64,000 nt of DNA from Brachypodium distachyon. Taxonomy: Eukaryota; Streptophyta; Magnoliopsida; Poales; Poaceae. Shown in pieces: positions 23,443 to 35,300 of the stretch. Positions within the stretch are counted from its first letter, which is position 1; the number at the start of each line of letters is the position of its first letter. The notes under the pieces are model-generated. The model saw nothing but the letters and a program-made list of their open reading frames with translations. It ran no database searches and had not been told where the DNA came from. Location: contig NC_016134.3 in NCBI RefSeq assembly GCF_000005505.3, forward strand, positions 41,168,150 to 41,232,149, read 5' to 3'. Both the position numbers and the translations under genes were made by a program.

Positions 23443-23649
23443 CTCCCTCCATTCCAAAACATAATTCATATAGATTTTTCTCATTTATTCCACAATAGAC
23501 CTCATTTTTTTATTGAAACCCGCACCTGCCCAATAACTACTCACATTCATTTACTATTAGTCTAATATGAGTGGTCAGGCACTAGAAAAAAGAGATGATT
23601 TGGTCCAAGTGCACAAATCTATATGAGTTGTGTTTTGGAACGGAAGGAG
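23443..23649. mobile_element. Stowaway MITE, 207 bp (copy in tandem unit 2)
   Basis: Same length, termini and TA flanks as the copy at 22477, at the equivalent position of the second unit. It was therefore duplicated with the unit, not inserted separately. Confidence 0.88.
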
Positions 23650-23758
23650 TAGTACTCGCTCCGTCCGTGACGTGCATTCCGGGACGAGATCGTACAAATT
23701 TTGTATCAAATAAACGACACTTTTTATGAATTGATAGAAATACTATTAATTTCACTGT

Positions 23759-26054
23759 TGTTTAGCAAAATTTAAACTGCCATCCTCCTTTGTTTGCTAC
23801 TGGGTCGTTTCATTATCGTCTGGCATGGATCGTTTCGCAGGTGAGGTTGCACGTACACCAGTCCATGCTGGTTGATAGACCTGGTATTGGCTAGCACCTA
23901 CGGGCTACTCCTGCGCTTGCGTATCTTGAACCATCACTTGTCGGTTCACCCGAGATCACCCTGCAGATGGAAGCAGTTGACAGGGCAGTAAAAACCTGCG
24001 TGATGTTCCGAAGCAGCAGCGCAAGTCCATCATACAGGCGGTCACTTCACCATTTAAGAGCGCGCGGCATGCTAGCAAGAAAGGAGAAACATGCATGATT
24101 ACTCACTACGGTATCCCAGTCGCATCAGAAGCTAGACGAGACAAAAATGTAGCATAACATGGTCTACATTTTCTTCTTCCACCGTCCATATAAGGACGAT
24201 AGAGCGGGTCCACGGGATCGGATGAGCGGCGAACGGCGCTGGGGCGAATCTGCGAACCCGTGCATTTTACAGGGGATCTTGCCGCCGATCTTTCCACTTC
24301 CGAACAGACGAACCATGCATAATTAGAACATTCCAGCAAAAGTACTCATGTTGCCAGGGTACGTAGCGATCTACTAGCAGTATACTACATTCGGCCGGTA
24401 CGCTATTTCCAGCCATTCGAAGGGCTGCAGGAATTCCCCCCCAAAAAAGGGCTGCAGGAAACGCCCTCGTCCCTACTCTTGATGTTTGCCTAGTTCCACG
24501 CTTTACAGCGAAGTGCCGAAACGGTCCTGCGGGTCAAATATCAGTGTGACCGACCGGCCTCTGCATGCTACGACTGTCGTCTCCGACCGCTCCCAAAATA
24601 TGTTTTTCCAAGGCGCAATCGAGTATTATTTGTCCAATAGCCGCCGGCCGGGCCGGCAGGTCTGGTCTGGGCGGGGGGCGGGTTCGCCAGTTTCCAACGC
24701 GTCTGGCTACTGTTTGCCTCGCCTGCGAGCGCGCGTGCTGCGCGGTATGCAGGGGCAGGAGAGATGCATGCATTGTCAAGTGTCTCGTCCGAGCCACCGC
24801 TCACTGTCGTAGCTTAGCTTATTTTTCTTTCCCAAGCTTCACGTCTCATTAATGGCAAGGGACGTAAGCGTCGCCTCGCTTCGCCACGGCCGGATACACA
24901 TGTCCACTATAAACCAGACAAGCACGATATGATCCAATTCCAAGAGACTAGCCAGGGAGAAGCTAGCTAGAAGCATGTTCGTGCGAAGCGATAACCAGCA
25001 ACGAGCAAGAACTGAAGATCGAAGTATACACGCAGCTGTCACAAATTGTTTGCTTGGATGTATGTGTATTTATATGTTCGAGAGGAAAATAGCAACCATT
25101 CAACCGAACAGAAGTTGAAGAACACACGCACGAGCACGACGAACGATACAGAGTACGCGCGTCATCCGATTTAGCAGACCCTTTCTATGCGTGTCCGTAC
25201 GCACATCGGCCTTAAACAAGCCAATAGCAAGCGGGTCTCTGGGTTATGTGCGGCATACTATGTGATACGCTAGGTATTATTCTCTGACCGTCGTGTTTGA
25301 GAGCCAGTAGTAGACAAACAACTACTCCATAGTAGTACTCCCTAAGATGATTGTGGCATCTAAATCTAAAATCTCACAGAAATATACATGTGTACCGATT
25401 GACGACGAGACCAGGTATATACCTTCTTTTTCAAAAAAAAGTCTTGCAGAAAAAAGAAAACTGAAGTTGTGGCATCTAACGGAGATCATTTTGGTAGTTT
25501 TCAAATCGGCATAAAATCTTTCTCAAAATATAAAGTTGGCACGAAATCATTTCATGTGTGTTTTCCAGCAATCCAAATATCGGCAGACCCCGCAACAAAA
25601 TGTGAGTTAACTCCTTAAGAGCCAAAAGAAAAAAAAAAGGTACCTTGGCTGGCAACAGACTACTGTTAATGAACTCACGCATATTAGTAATCTTTGATAA
25701 TACGGGAGTGAACATTTGACGATACACATGACACAACACACAAGATCCTAGCTAGGCTTGAGGATATCATTAGCTCTGGCCCACGAACTACGGAGGTTAC
25801 CGAACCACTCCACCGCGACCGCATACTACTCATACGAGAAGAGTTCAGATTAACTCTCACGACACACTCGATCAGACACGGACACAGAAGTTCTCGTAAC
25901 TGATAACTATTTTAAGCCGCTATCTCCCGTTCTAGCTATCTGTCCATGCCATGGCATGGCATAGCACGGATAGAACGCAAGATAGAGATCGATGGACTAC
26001 GGGGCACGGCCGTGTAATTAAGCGCGCGGCGGGCGAACGGGCACGTCGGCTTGG
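23759..26054. other. Intergenic, contains a segment related to 44.6 kb
   Basis: Positions about 23950-24190 align with about 44640-44870: both share TCGCATCAGAAGCTAGACG and CATGATTAC, and keep the order GTCACTTC.CCATTT, CATGATTAC, TATYCC, ATGGTCTA. No gene motif is visible in either copy. The remainder up to 26054 has no recognisable exon or transposon end. Confidence 0.6.
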
Positions 26055-27235
26055 TCAGCGGTGCCTCAGCGCGCGGCCGATCACGCGCTCCGCCGTCGGC
26101 CGGAGCCCGTTCCGCGGCGGCCCGAACCTCATCGGCAGGAACTCCTTCTCGCCGCAGGGGAACTTCGAGCCCGAGAAGTGCGCCACCAGCGCGTCCACGC
26201 CCTGCGAAATTAATTCCGATCAGCCAAACACATCCATTAGAGCACAGCTGCACAGGCACTTCTGTAGTAGTACTAGAGACGGGGGATCATCCGTGAGTAT
26301 GTAGGTTATCTAAGTTATGTACCTGGATGTGCGCGTGCACGACCTCGCACACCTTCCGGGAGCCCGTCGCCAGCGCCCAGGGGTGGCCGTGGAGGAACGC
26401 GTGGAGCCGCCACGCCCCGGCCGCCGTCGTCATGTTCACGAACGCGTAGCCTTTGTTGAACCCGGTCCTGCGCAATGCAAACACGACAGATCAAATAAAT
26501 ATATATATATAAGCGCAATTGATCTAGCAGCAGTACAAAGCTAGGATGGTGAACAGGTAGTAGTGGTGGTACGTACCGGAAGTCGACGGGGACGTAAAGG
26601 AAGTTGTACTCCGACCTCACGACCATGCCGCCGGGGGCGCGCCACGGGAACTTGCTGTTTTCGACGGCGCAATGCTGGTCCAGGATCGCCATGAGCCTCC
26701 GCTTCCTGCGCGCAACAATCAGTAAGAACTAGTAGAACCGATCGGAGCTCGTACGTGTACAGGGGAAATGGCAGCTAGCGCACACTTACGAGAAGCTGTT
26801 GGGGATGTTGCAGATCATGACCGACGTCTTGTTGCTGCTTGGATCGAATGCCGGTTTGGCGCCCCAGGAACGGGGAGACGGAGGCGGAAGCGCCGCCTGC
26901 GGCCTCCTCCAAGGCGTGAGGACAGAGCGAGGGGAGTGGTTGTCGTCTTGCGCGCCATTCGCCTTCGGGGAGTCCTCGCTGCCATCGTTGTCGACGATCT
27001 CCTCGATGCTGCAATGCCTCACCGGTAGCACCTGCGGGGGAGGGGACGGCTGCACCCACCACGCCAAGGGTAAGCACGACATCCGGGGAGCGAACGAGCT
27101 GCCGAAGCCGACGGCACAACCGTAAGCCGGCAGGAGCGGCGGCGGCGGCAAGAGGGGGCAGCCGACTGGCAGGGCCACGGGGCTGTACGAGGGCGCTCTC
27201 GAGTTCAGGTGCGAGGTGAAGGAGGACGCAGCCAT
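26055..27235 (-). CDS. MEI2-like C-terminal-RRM-only RNA-binding protein
   Basis: Four exons on the minus strand: 27235-26790, 26705-26577, 26467-26323, 26201-26055; phases 2, 2, 0; 288 residues. The N-terminal half is Pro/Ala/Ser-rich and low complexity (about 1-135). The C-terminal half is the MEI2-type RRM3: [20 protein letters not shown] (RNP2 side), the long insert with [13 protein letters not shown], and [12 protein letters not shown] (RNP1 side), then the MEI2-specific tail ([19 protein letters not shown]). The two N-terminal RRMs of full MEI2-like proteins are absent, which matches the MEI2 C-terminal-RRM-only and TERMINAL EAR1-like group. Such proteins bind RNA and act in meristem or meiotic control in plants; the specific role here is inferred. 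The stop codon falls shortly after IGRALRHR, typical for the group. Confidence 0.88.
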
Positions 27236-27321
27236 GACTCTACCTAGGCGAGGTGGAGATGTGCTGGACGGACGGGGGGCATTGGAGAACGAAAGGTAGA
27301 GAAGCACACGCAGGGGATCTG

Positions 27322-27329
27322 TTTATAAA
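27322..27329 (-). promoter_or_regulatory. Palindromic TATA box candidate for the MEI2-like gene
   Basis: TTTATAAA reads the same on both strands and lies about 90 bases upstream of the minus-strand ATG at 27235. This leaves room for a 5' leader of roughly 55-60 bases. No plus-strand gene follows, so assignment to the minus-strand gene is reasonable but unproven. Confidence 0.5.
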
Positions 27330-27805
27330 AGAGCCACGGGAGGCGGCACGGGGGTGTCTGTCTTCCTCGGAATTCTCTTATTTGTACGCTGGGTCGCCCC
27401 GCGTTGCATGGCGTGGCCGGGTCTGTGGGATCACTTTGGTGGAGTTAGTCACGATCCACCGTTGGTAGTCCAACGGTACTTGTATGGACTAACATTAATG
27501 TGGAAGTGTAATTTGGAATGCTAACACTTTTTCACAAAAGAAGAGTGATCCGCCTGTCTATGCAATAATTGATGCATATACACTCCGATCCAAATTAAAT
27601 TAAGTGTCTTGCTTCCTCATCCGTCCACAAATAACTGTACATTTAGTTTTGTATTAAGTCAAAAAATTTTAATTTTGACCAATCTTATTGAAAATTGTAG
27701 CAACATATATGACATCAAATCAATTATGAAACTACATTTCAAAACGGATCTAGTTATTCTAATTTGGGGTCATAAATGTTGCTACGTTTACAATAAAATA
27801 TATTA

Positions 27806-29600
27806 TATACTATAAAAGACATATGAGAGGTGCCAAACGGAAGCTTCACGTTGATCCACATCATCAAGATTAATTCGATCGTTGGATCTGAGATCTGATG
27901 GCGGTAGAAAATGTTTCAAGTTTTCCTCTCAAGCAAACCGATCAAAATCCAACCCAAACATAAACAACGATCCGTGTGTTCCGTGTTACTTAAAGCATCC
28001 GCACGCACGCACGCAAGCCAGGTTCTCAGCACTCTGCCCATGACAAAAAACGTTACACCACGCTGCCACGCTGCGTTGATCTTGGCTTAAAAAAAACGAA
28101 TCCCAGTCCAACCCAGCCCAAACATGCATGATACGTTAGCTTTGGCTTTTGTTAATTAAAAAAAATGAAACACGTCGGTAAAAATCATGTGACGTCGTGG
28201 CCTCGAAAGGGACCGAATCCAAGTCCAAACATGTTAATAAACCTTTGGTATAACAAAAAAGTGAAACCGAGTCCTAAACGACATGTATTACATAAAACCA
28301 TCAAATACTAAGAAAGTGATGAAGACCATCTAGGCCTAATATGATGCGCATTTTCCTTTAAGCCCAAAAATAATTTCCATAAACTTGTTTCCAAATCGCG
28401 CCTTACATAATCGTGATGTGTAAATTTGCTAACGTGAAGCAACCAGATTTTGGACGTATCTTTTTTACCTAAACGAACTCTTACGTGTCACGTTTATTTT
28501 CCATAATGTCTGCGTCGCGTGCCTTCGCTGGAGCCGCCACGCTCGTTGCTGGAGTGTCCGCCACATGCCTTCGCTGGTGACGAGGTATGCCAAGCTTGGA
28601 AGGGAATCGTCGAGGCCACGTCTATGACGAAAAATGTCTACGGGTATGGGTGAACAAGGTTGCGTTGCAGCAATTTATCGAGATCCAACAAATTAATATT
28701 ACAACAAAGTCTTACACACATTGGTGTCCTCTCATTATTAACTGAATTTTTTTACATTTTGTGGTAATTAGTGATTTAATGAAGTGTCATCTAAGAATTT
28801 GGTGGTAATTAGCGGTATAATCTTCGTCTCCGCGCGGCCCCGCATGCAAGTGCTTGCCGCAGCAACACGGCGGCCTTGCTGCTTGCACGCGCGCGCTCGC
28901 GCTCAGAGCACCGTGCGACCGCACCGCCGCCGCCCCAACGCCATCGGGCACTGCAACCGTGATCCGTCGTCATTGAGACGCCATCGGTTCCTCCTGCCTT
29001 GATCCACGGCTGCCACAACGCTCTATCAGCCACCATCGGACGCTGCCTTGCTCGCTCGCTGCACGGCGCGCCTGCTCGCAAGGAATGCTTGAGCATCATC
29101 TGTCCAAAATAATAATTAAATTTTAAAAATATATAAGTTTGTGACTGATGTCTAAAAGAAATTTTAAAAATTATATAAAATAATATCACACAAAGCAGAC
29201 TCCAGCAAAATCACATAAGTTACTTATTCAAGCTCAACACTTTTATATTGCACATAATGTTTAATAAAATACAAATCTGTTGCTAAAAAATATAACACAT
29301 TAATGTGTTATTGAATCAAGCTAATGATGTAGAATATTTCATCTTATCATTTCAGAAGATGTCTTCACGAAAAAAATAAAAAAAACTATACATAATTTGA
29401 TTAAGTATATAAGAAATCAAATATTTCATTATACAAGTCTAGCCGCGCAATTATTGCAGGTCACCCCAACTATTTTCAGCCGTTCGATATGAAATCTACG
29501 AGTCCTACAAGCAATATGAAGGTTATCGAGGGGAGCCTTCGCGTTGATCCAGATCACCCCAATTATTTCCAGCCGTTAGATATGAGATCTACGATTACTA
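27806..29600 (+). mobile_element. Possible Helitron-like debris
   Basis: At about 27806 TATACTATAAAAGACATATG is followed by CTTCACGTTGATCCACATCA and GTTGGATCTGAGATCTGAT, an arrangement common at 5' ends of grass Helitrons. Near 29443 CTAGCCGCGCAATTATTGCA resembles a decayed 3' hairpin. Two further related pieces occur at about 29460 (GTCACCCCAACTATTTTCAG) and 29555 (ATCACCCCAATTATTTCCAG). No RepHel coding sequence is present. Boundaries are uncertain; the interior (28.5-29.1 kb) has a GC-rich patch with no recognisable exon. Confidence 0.35.
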
Positions 29601-30062
29601 CAAATCCTTCGTCTCATGTTACGTTCGTCTTAACCTCTAAAAAGAAACACCGAGTCCAAACTAACAACAAAAAGCAGTAGTGGGAGGCCCGAAGCAGAGC
29701 AACAATGGAGCGACAGTCAAGGGTGGAAGTACTACGGCGGCCGTGGCCTGGCCGCCTAGGTTACTTAGATAATGAGAGGCTCGCGGGAGGGATTTCACAA
29801 TTTAACTACAGAACTATATCCCTTGTAGCCTCCAAAGTGACGCTGGGCATAGAGGGGAGGCAGTGCAGGGGTGCGCGCGGAGGGGCGGAGGACCAGTTGG
29901 GCGAGCGCGGCATAGGGCGTTGGCGGAGGCAGTGTGGAAGGAGCATAGGTAGTGCAGAAGGCGTGAGCGGAGGTGGTGCAGTGGGGAGCCGCCGGAGTTG
30001 GGGTCCCAGGATTTGATGAGAAAGTGAGGTTGGGGAAGAAGAAGAGATAAGAGAAATAAGTA

Positions 30063-30175
30063 CTTCCTTCGTCCCATATTAAGTGACTTTCTATTACATG
30101 TATCTAGATGCTTTTTAGGCATAGATACAACCACATTGGGACAAATTTGAGGCACTTAATATGGGAAGGAGAGAG
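30063..30175. mobile_element. Stowaway MITE, 113 bp
   Basis: It starts CTTCCTTCGTCCCATATTAA and ends TTAATATGGGAAGGAGAGAG, with TA at 30061-30062 and 30176-30177. It belongs to the same short family as 46379-46490 and 49791-49903. Confidence 0.85.
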
Positions 30176-30403
30176 TAATTTATTCATTCTTTTGTGGGTC
30201 CCATCTATATGAAAGTTTGGCATCATCTGCACTGCAGAAAAACTAAAATTTAGCATCAATGCCAAATTGGACCTTTGTGGCAAATTTGGCTTTTGGCACG
30301 TAGTGGAAGGCCATAGGTATACAAATATCATGTCTTCGATTTTAGAATTAAAAATACGATGAATAAACATGTATTGGACAAAATCCAATATTAGTGAATT
30401 ATA

Positions 30404-30628
30404 CTCCCTCCATTTGGATTTATAAGGCTTGAATTGAATTTTGTGCCAAACTTTTGACAAACAATTAAACAAAAGAATGTAGGTATATAAACTTTATACT
30501 ATTGATAGAGTTTTCAATAAATACAACAATATCTTTTGGTGTTGCAATAACGTCGTATTATCAAGTAATGTTTCGGGAAAGTCCCGCATAAAATATCATG
30601 CGGGCCTTATAAACCCGACCAGAAGGAG
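30404..30628. mobile_element. Stowaway-like MITE, 225 bp
   Basis: The left end CTCCCTCCATTTGGATTTAT pairs imperfectly with the right end CTTATAAACCCGACCAGAAG plus GAG. TA flanks both sides. The interior is A/T-rich and non-coding. Confidence 0.75.
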
Positions 30629-31461
30629 TATACCAGTATGACACATAAGAAAAAAAATGTATAAATAAAAAATTCATCAGTACACATACAAAAAAGTAAT
30701 AATACAACAACATCATCAGGTCTAGCATGTGCATTTCACGTGGGCCACCATGCTAGCTGGTCAAATTTTGATATCTTTGACTTAGGACAAACCTAGAAAT
30801 ACACGTATTCGTGGACGGAGGGAGTAGTTCTGAATCAAGCTAGTTCAAAAATTGGACACTTATTTTGAATCAAAAGATGGTACCAAACAAACCTTTGTTA
30901 CATGGTATTACAACTTAAAATGTCAACAAACTAGGAAAAAACATATCTTTACTGCTATTTAATTTTGACTTTGGTACGTACGTCCGTCCGTCGGGCTGCC
31001 TCCTCCCAGCCCCGCCTCTGAAAAAAAACCCCCGACCCCGCACGCCTCCTCTTCGTCCACGATGCCGCCTCCCGTTGTCTCCCCTTCCCTTCCTCCTCCG
31101 CCGCCGACGTCCGCCCGGCCGCCCCCGTGCAGCCTCCTCTTCGAGGACGGCGCCCCTCTCTCTTGCTCTACCCACTGCCTCTGCTCTCTCCCTTCCTCTG
31201 CCCGCTGCAATCAGAGCCGCCGCCGCTTCCTTCCTGCGCCAGTTCCCGCCGCCAAGGACGGGCGTGTGAAGAGAGGGCTGCCGGCCTCCACCCGCTGTCC
31301 CTGCCCCCGCCGTTCACCGCCCCCGCGCTCCTCCTCATCGAGCTGCCTCCGCCGCCCCCGCCCCTGCCCTCCTGGTCGGGGGCGGAGGGATGGAGATGGG
31401 GCCTACGGCGGCGGCGGGGACGTTGACGGATGTGTGACGTGTCGGTAATGCTCGATGTTGC
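30629..31461. other. Intergenic; leader-like GC/C-rich stretch before the kinase pseudogene
   Basis: GGACGGAGGGAGTAG near 30815 is the right end of a MITE without a visible left end. From about 31000 to 31430 the sequence is C/CT-rich, like the 5' leader and first exon of a grass SnRK2 gene, but no clean start of the kinase frame remains. Confidence 0.4.
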
Positions 31462-32307
31462 CGGTACGAGCTGGTCCGTGACTTCGAGGCCGGCCACTTC
31501 GGCGTCGCCCACCTCATGCGCTGACGTGCCTCCAGCGACCTCGTCGCCGTCAAATACATCGACCACGGCGAGAAGGTACGGCCCAGAAATCTGCCGTCCC
31601 TCCACTTCAGTTAATTGATTCCACCACGACACGGGCACAGCACCAAAGTTCCATGCCCTCTGATAGCTTGATGTGTGTCAGTGTGTGTGCATATTGATGA
31701 GAACGTGCAGAGGGAAATCATCAATCACAGGTCATTGCCGCACCAAAACATCATCCGGTTCAAGGAGGTTGTTATGCGGATCCGTGATACTGTCGATTGG
31801 AGTCTCGTATTTCGATTGACATGTGGAATGATGCAAAGAGGGTGTCTCTCCGTTTGTTTGCGGTTCTTCAGGTTAATTATTCCGAGGTTAATTATTCCGA
31901 TGCCGACGCATCTGCGATCGTCATGGAGTATGGCAGTATGCCTCCGGCGAGGATCTCTTCCAACCATCTGCACAATGTTGGTCGAGTCAGCGATGACGAG
32001 GTCTCTCTGTACTCGATTGCTTGCTAATCTGGCCCTATCTTTTGATCAAGTGTGTGTGATCATACATTTGTTGGTTACATGTATTGGTTAACTCTTGAGT
32101 TTCTCTTTATTTTCAGGCCCGTTTCTTTTTCCAGCAGCTAGCTGGTATCTGGAGTTAGCTACTGCCATTCCATGGTACTCCCAGTTTTGTTTTGCACAAA
32201 AAATATTTTCCTTCACAATTTATGTTTTCACCATTTCTGAAGCAAGTATGCCAGTCTGCTGGATGGGAGCAAGGCTCCTCGACTGAAGATATGCGACTTG
32301 GTTATTT
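31462..32307 (+). pseudogene. Decayed SnRK2/SAPK protein kinase pseudogene
   Basis: Recognisable blocks in order: RYELVRDFEAGHFGVAHLMR then stop (31462-31524), RASSDLVAVKYIDHGEK to the donor at about 31575, [20 protein letters not shown] with IRFKEV (31696-31770), a scrambled VMEYGS region (about 31918-31940), ARFFFQQL (about 32118), and LLDGSKAPRLKICD (about 32257-32300). The introns after GEK and inside the YCHSM/QVCH junction are still placed as in SnRK2 genes, so it arose by DNA duplication, not retroposition. Disabling changes: TGA at 31522-31524; the glycine loop GSGNFG changed to EAGHFG; an inserted stretch after FKEV; loss of the HRDLKLEN catalytic loop between VCH and LLDGS; a single-T loss at the DFG motif. 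Nothing is found downstream of subdomain VII. Confidence 0.88.
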
Positions 32308-35300
32308 GAAGGTATTAAGGTTGCCATGTTCACTATCCTATGCTGGGTGCATAATTGCTTAGTCATGTGATAGATGTTCTCTCTGAATGTAGACTTACAG
32401 GTCATGTTTACAATCTTGACAGCAGAATATGGACTGTCTTGCTGTGTAGCAGTAAGTTATACATAAATAGAATTATGCGGCTGTTGGATTGTTACCTGAA
32501 CTCACTTTTCCATGAGTAAAACAAACAGTCACACATGTTCACTGCCGATTGTTATCTGATTCTTGGTGGTGTTGTTTTGGGGTTTTGCAGTCGTCAGTTC
32601 TTCATTCACAACCAAAATCATGTTATGTTGCTTGCACTTGCTATTTTCAGTTGAAATTATTGGATCCCTGTGCAGTGCTTGTGTAGGTGCATATCAGGCA
32701 TGTTATAAATGAACTATTGCGTTTGGTTTTCGTCATTTGATTATCTTGTAAACATATTTCAGGTACTTGGAAGTCAAACAACGCAATGTTACGAAGAATC
32801 ACATATCTGATGTTATTGCTCAGGCAAGGACTAAGTGTTGTGTTTACTATGGAAATCCTTTGTCATGTCGCTCATAAAATAAATACTGAGTCATATAAGC
32901 CTTTCTTGCTGTTCTCTTTCAACAAAGACATCTGGATTGGTTGTCTTCCATGTTGCTTACCGAATGACATCAATGTTTCACATGAAACCAAATAAAAGGT
33001 CATTTAATTCGACACAAATGGTGAAATAATTATATTTCAAATTTTGAAGAGTCATTTTTCAATCCGTTGCATCGCACGGGCTTTGTAGCCTCCGCTTCAT
33101 GGCCTCCTCGCCCTTCGCCTCGGGACGTCAAAGGCGTGACCAGTAGACGGTGCCACTGCTCCATCACCGGCTCCCTCCCAACCAATTTCACGCCCCTTAC
33201 AAAATTAGCTAAATTCACATAGAATTCATCAAATTTAGTTATTTTGTAAGAGATTTGCCCCTCCATGATCAAATTCGCCCCTCTTAAAGTTGAGTCCTGG
33301 ATCCGTCCCTGCTCAGTGTAGATAACTTTTGCTCGCGTGCTAACAAAATGAATTCCAAGGAACTCAAGTTTGAAGCTCATGAAAGGGATGTAAAACCAGG
33401 CAAAGAGAACATGCAAGCTAGCACGTTGATTCTGGAGAAGCATTGCGGACAAACGGAAATAGTATAAATTAAGTATATTTACCTTTAATAACTCATCTCT
33501 TCCAGGGCCATATAAGACTTTAATCTTCTTTTTAGTCCTTTCTTGTAAAAAGAGGCTTCACAACCTGGTCATGGGTGAACAGAAACTCTAATTAAGTATA
33601 ACTCATCTCTCCACCCTATATCTATATTTATTAATAATCTTATGCCGGCTCCTTTAGTTTAAGTATTTAACAGGTGATCAATTTGCATCCATCTGCTTTC
33701 ATATACTCTGCAGATCATTGAGGCGAAACATTGTCAGCCTTTTTCTTTTAGGTAAGTTTTGTAAATTCAAGACAGCGGAGGTGCTAATTTCTTAAATTCC
33801 TATAAAAAAAGCCTTGTGGTGGTGGCAGTACGTCGCCACCCCTCCCTGCATATGAAATATGTATTGCTGGTATCTTTAAGGGCCTCCCATATGGTTACCA
33901 CATATGACAATAATATTGTCAGATTTATTTCTAATTGCCTCCATATAGTAGGAATCTTATTATTGAATTTTCAATGGAAACTTTTCTCAGGATAAGATTT
34001 TTCTCGGTAGCTTTATGTAGTCCTGCAAATGCAAGAGTCATGTATAGTCTCTTGAGTTAACCATTTAAGACAGGACTAACACATGTGGCTTTTGTAAGCA
34101 TTACTATCTTAAATCCTTTAAGATGCAAACTTCTGCTGAATGGCTTTCTTTCCTGGATTAACCGGTGATCATATCTATTGTACTAGGGTTAACTTATGCT
34201 TGTGTGCTACTAAGAGAAGTGTACATGTTGATTGGTAACAAGGAAGGGGGGCTGTGAGGAGGGTAACATACATTCTTTTGGGGGTTGACCCAGAACCATT
34301 CTGTGGTTGTTGATTTGTTAAATTTTGAGAGTGTGAAACACTATTTAAAGTTAACGATTAGCAATTGCAATTGCTATTTTGGTATTTGAAGAGCTTCCAC
34401 GGGCACTGCAAGTTACTAAAAGTAAATATTGAAGGGTTCGAAAGAAATTCTTTACATAGCACAGAAATGGGAATTTTATTTCTCAAGGACACATACCAGT
34501 GTATATTATTTGGCATCTATTCCCATACTTGTTTTCTTATTTTGATGTAAGAACTACATTGCATTCAAATTTCCTTACAAGACAAACTGTTTAAACTTAT
34601 TCATAACTCTGGAAATTTATATTATCAAAGAGTTACTAATAAAGCGAAATCCCATAGAAAAGTTTTGTAGCTTTACTGCATGGGCGAGCACTTGTTAATC
34701 TGGAAAGGCATGGGCGAGCACTCGTCAATCTTTACAAGCATGAAAACTTTTGTAGCTTACATCGTTGACTTGGCTTCTCTATAACCCCGTTTTCAGCTAT
34801 GGTTTGGATGGTGGTGTGATTACTGATGATCTGGAAAAGGCATCAGCAACTTGGAAAGGTCGATTAAACTTGGCTTATAATGTACACATCACGTATTGAG
34901 AATGCAGCCATCAAATTATGAAGGCGAGATAAATCCTTGGTGTGCACGAACTGAATCTTCTGTAAATTGCTCTTGCAGTCATTATATGGCCAAAACCGTT
35001 ACAAATTATGACAGTGATCAAGCCTGTGACAGATACATTTGCTGAAATGTTGCTAAAGTGAAAAAAAAATATTCACTTGCTTTTTAGTAAATCTATTTCC
35101 GTTTTCTTTGAGCGTTACCTGCAAATGTGGTGCATCTGACAAGTTGTGGCAGGCTGTTGTGTGAATCATTTGTGAAAACGCCGATCTAATGTTAATTCTA
35201 GGTCATATCATGTGAAAATAGATGCCACGAACTGAAAATATAGACACCATGTTTGAGCGAGAGTGTTATGGTTCCACAGTATGTAAAACGATTCCGTAAT

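Larger units (their letters stand above)
21853..23758 (+). repeat. Two-copy tandem duplication, units about 940 and 966 bp
   Basis: Unit 1 begins TTCCATTGTTCGTTTCAAAT at 21853; unit 2 begins with the same string at 22792. The copies stay collinear with few substitutions to about 23758 (TTAATTTCACTGTT). The offset grows from 939 to 966 bases because unit 2 carries about 27 extra bases near 22905-22940. Both contain the same short frame (LIPVFNANAHERSMVLLVYV), 98 codons in unit 1 and 74 in unit 2, a stowaway MITE and fragments of two further CTCCGTCC-type ends. The boundary shares GTT, so slippage or unequal exchange at microhomology is plausible. Confidence 0.9.

Noticed and set aside
34800..34860. 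Short stretch reading YGLDGGVITDDLEKA as a possible exon
   Set aside because: No splice partners or family match could be found around it.
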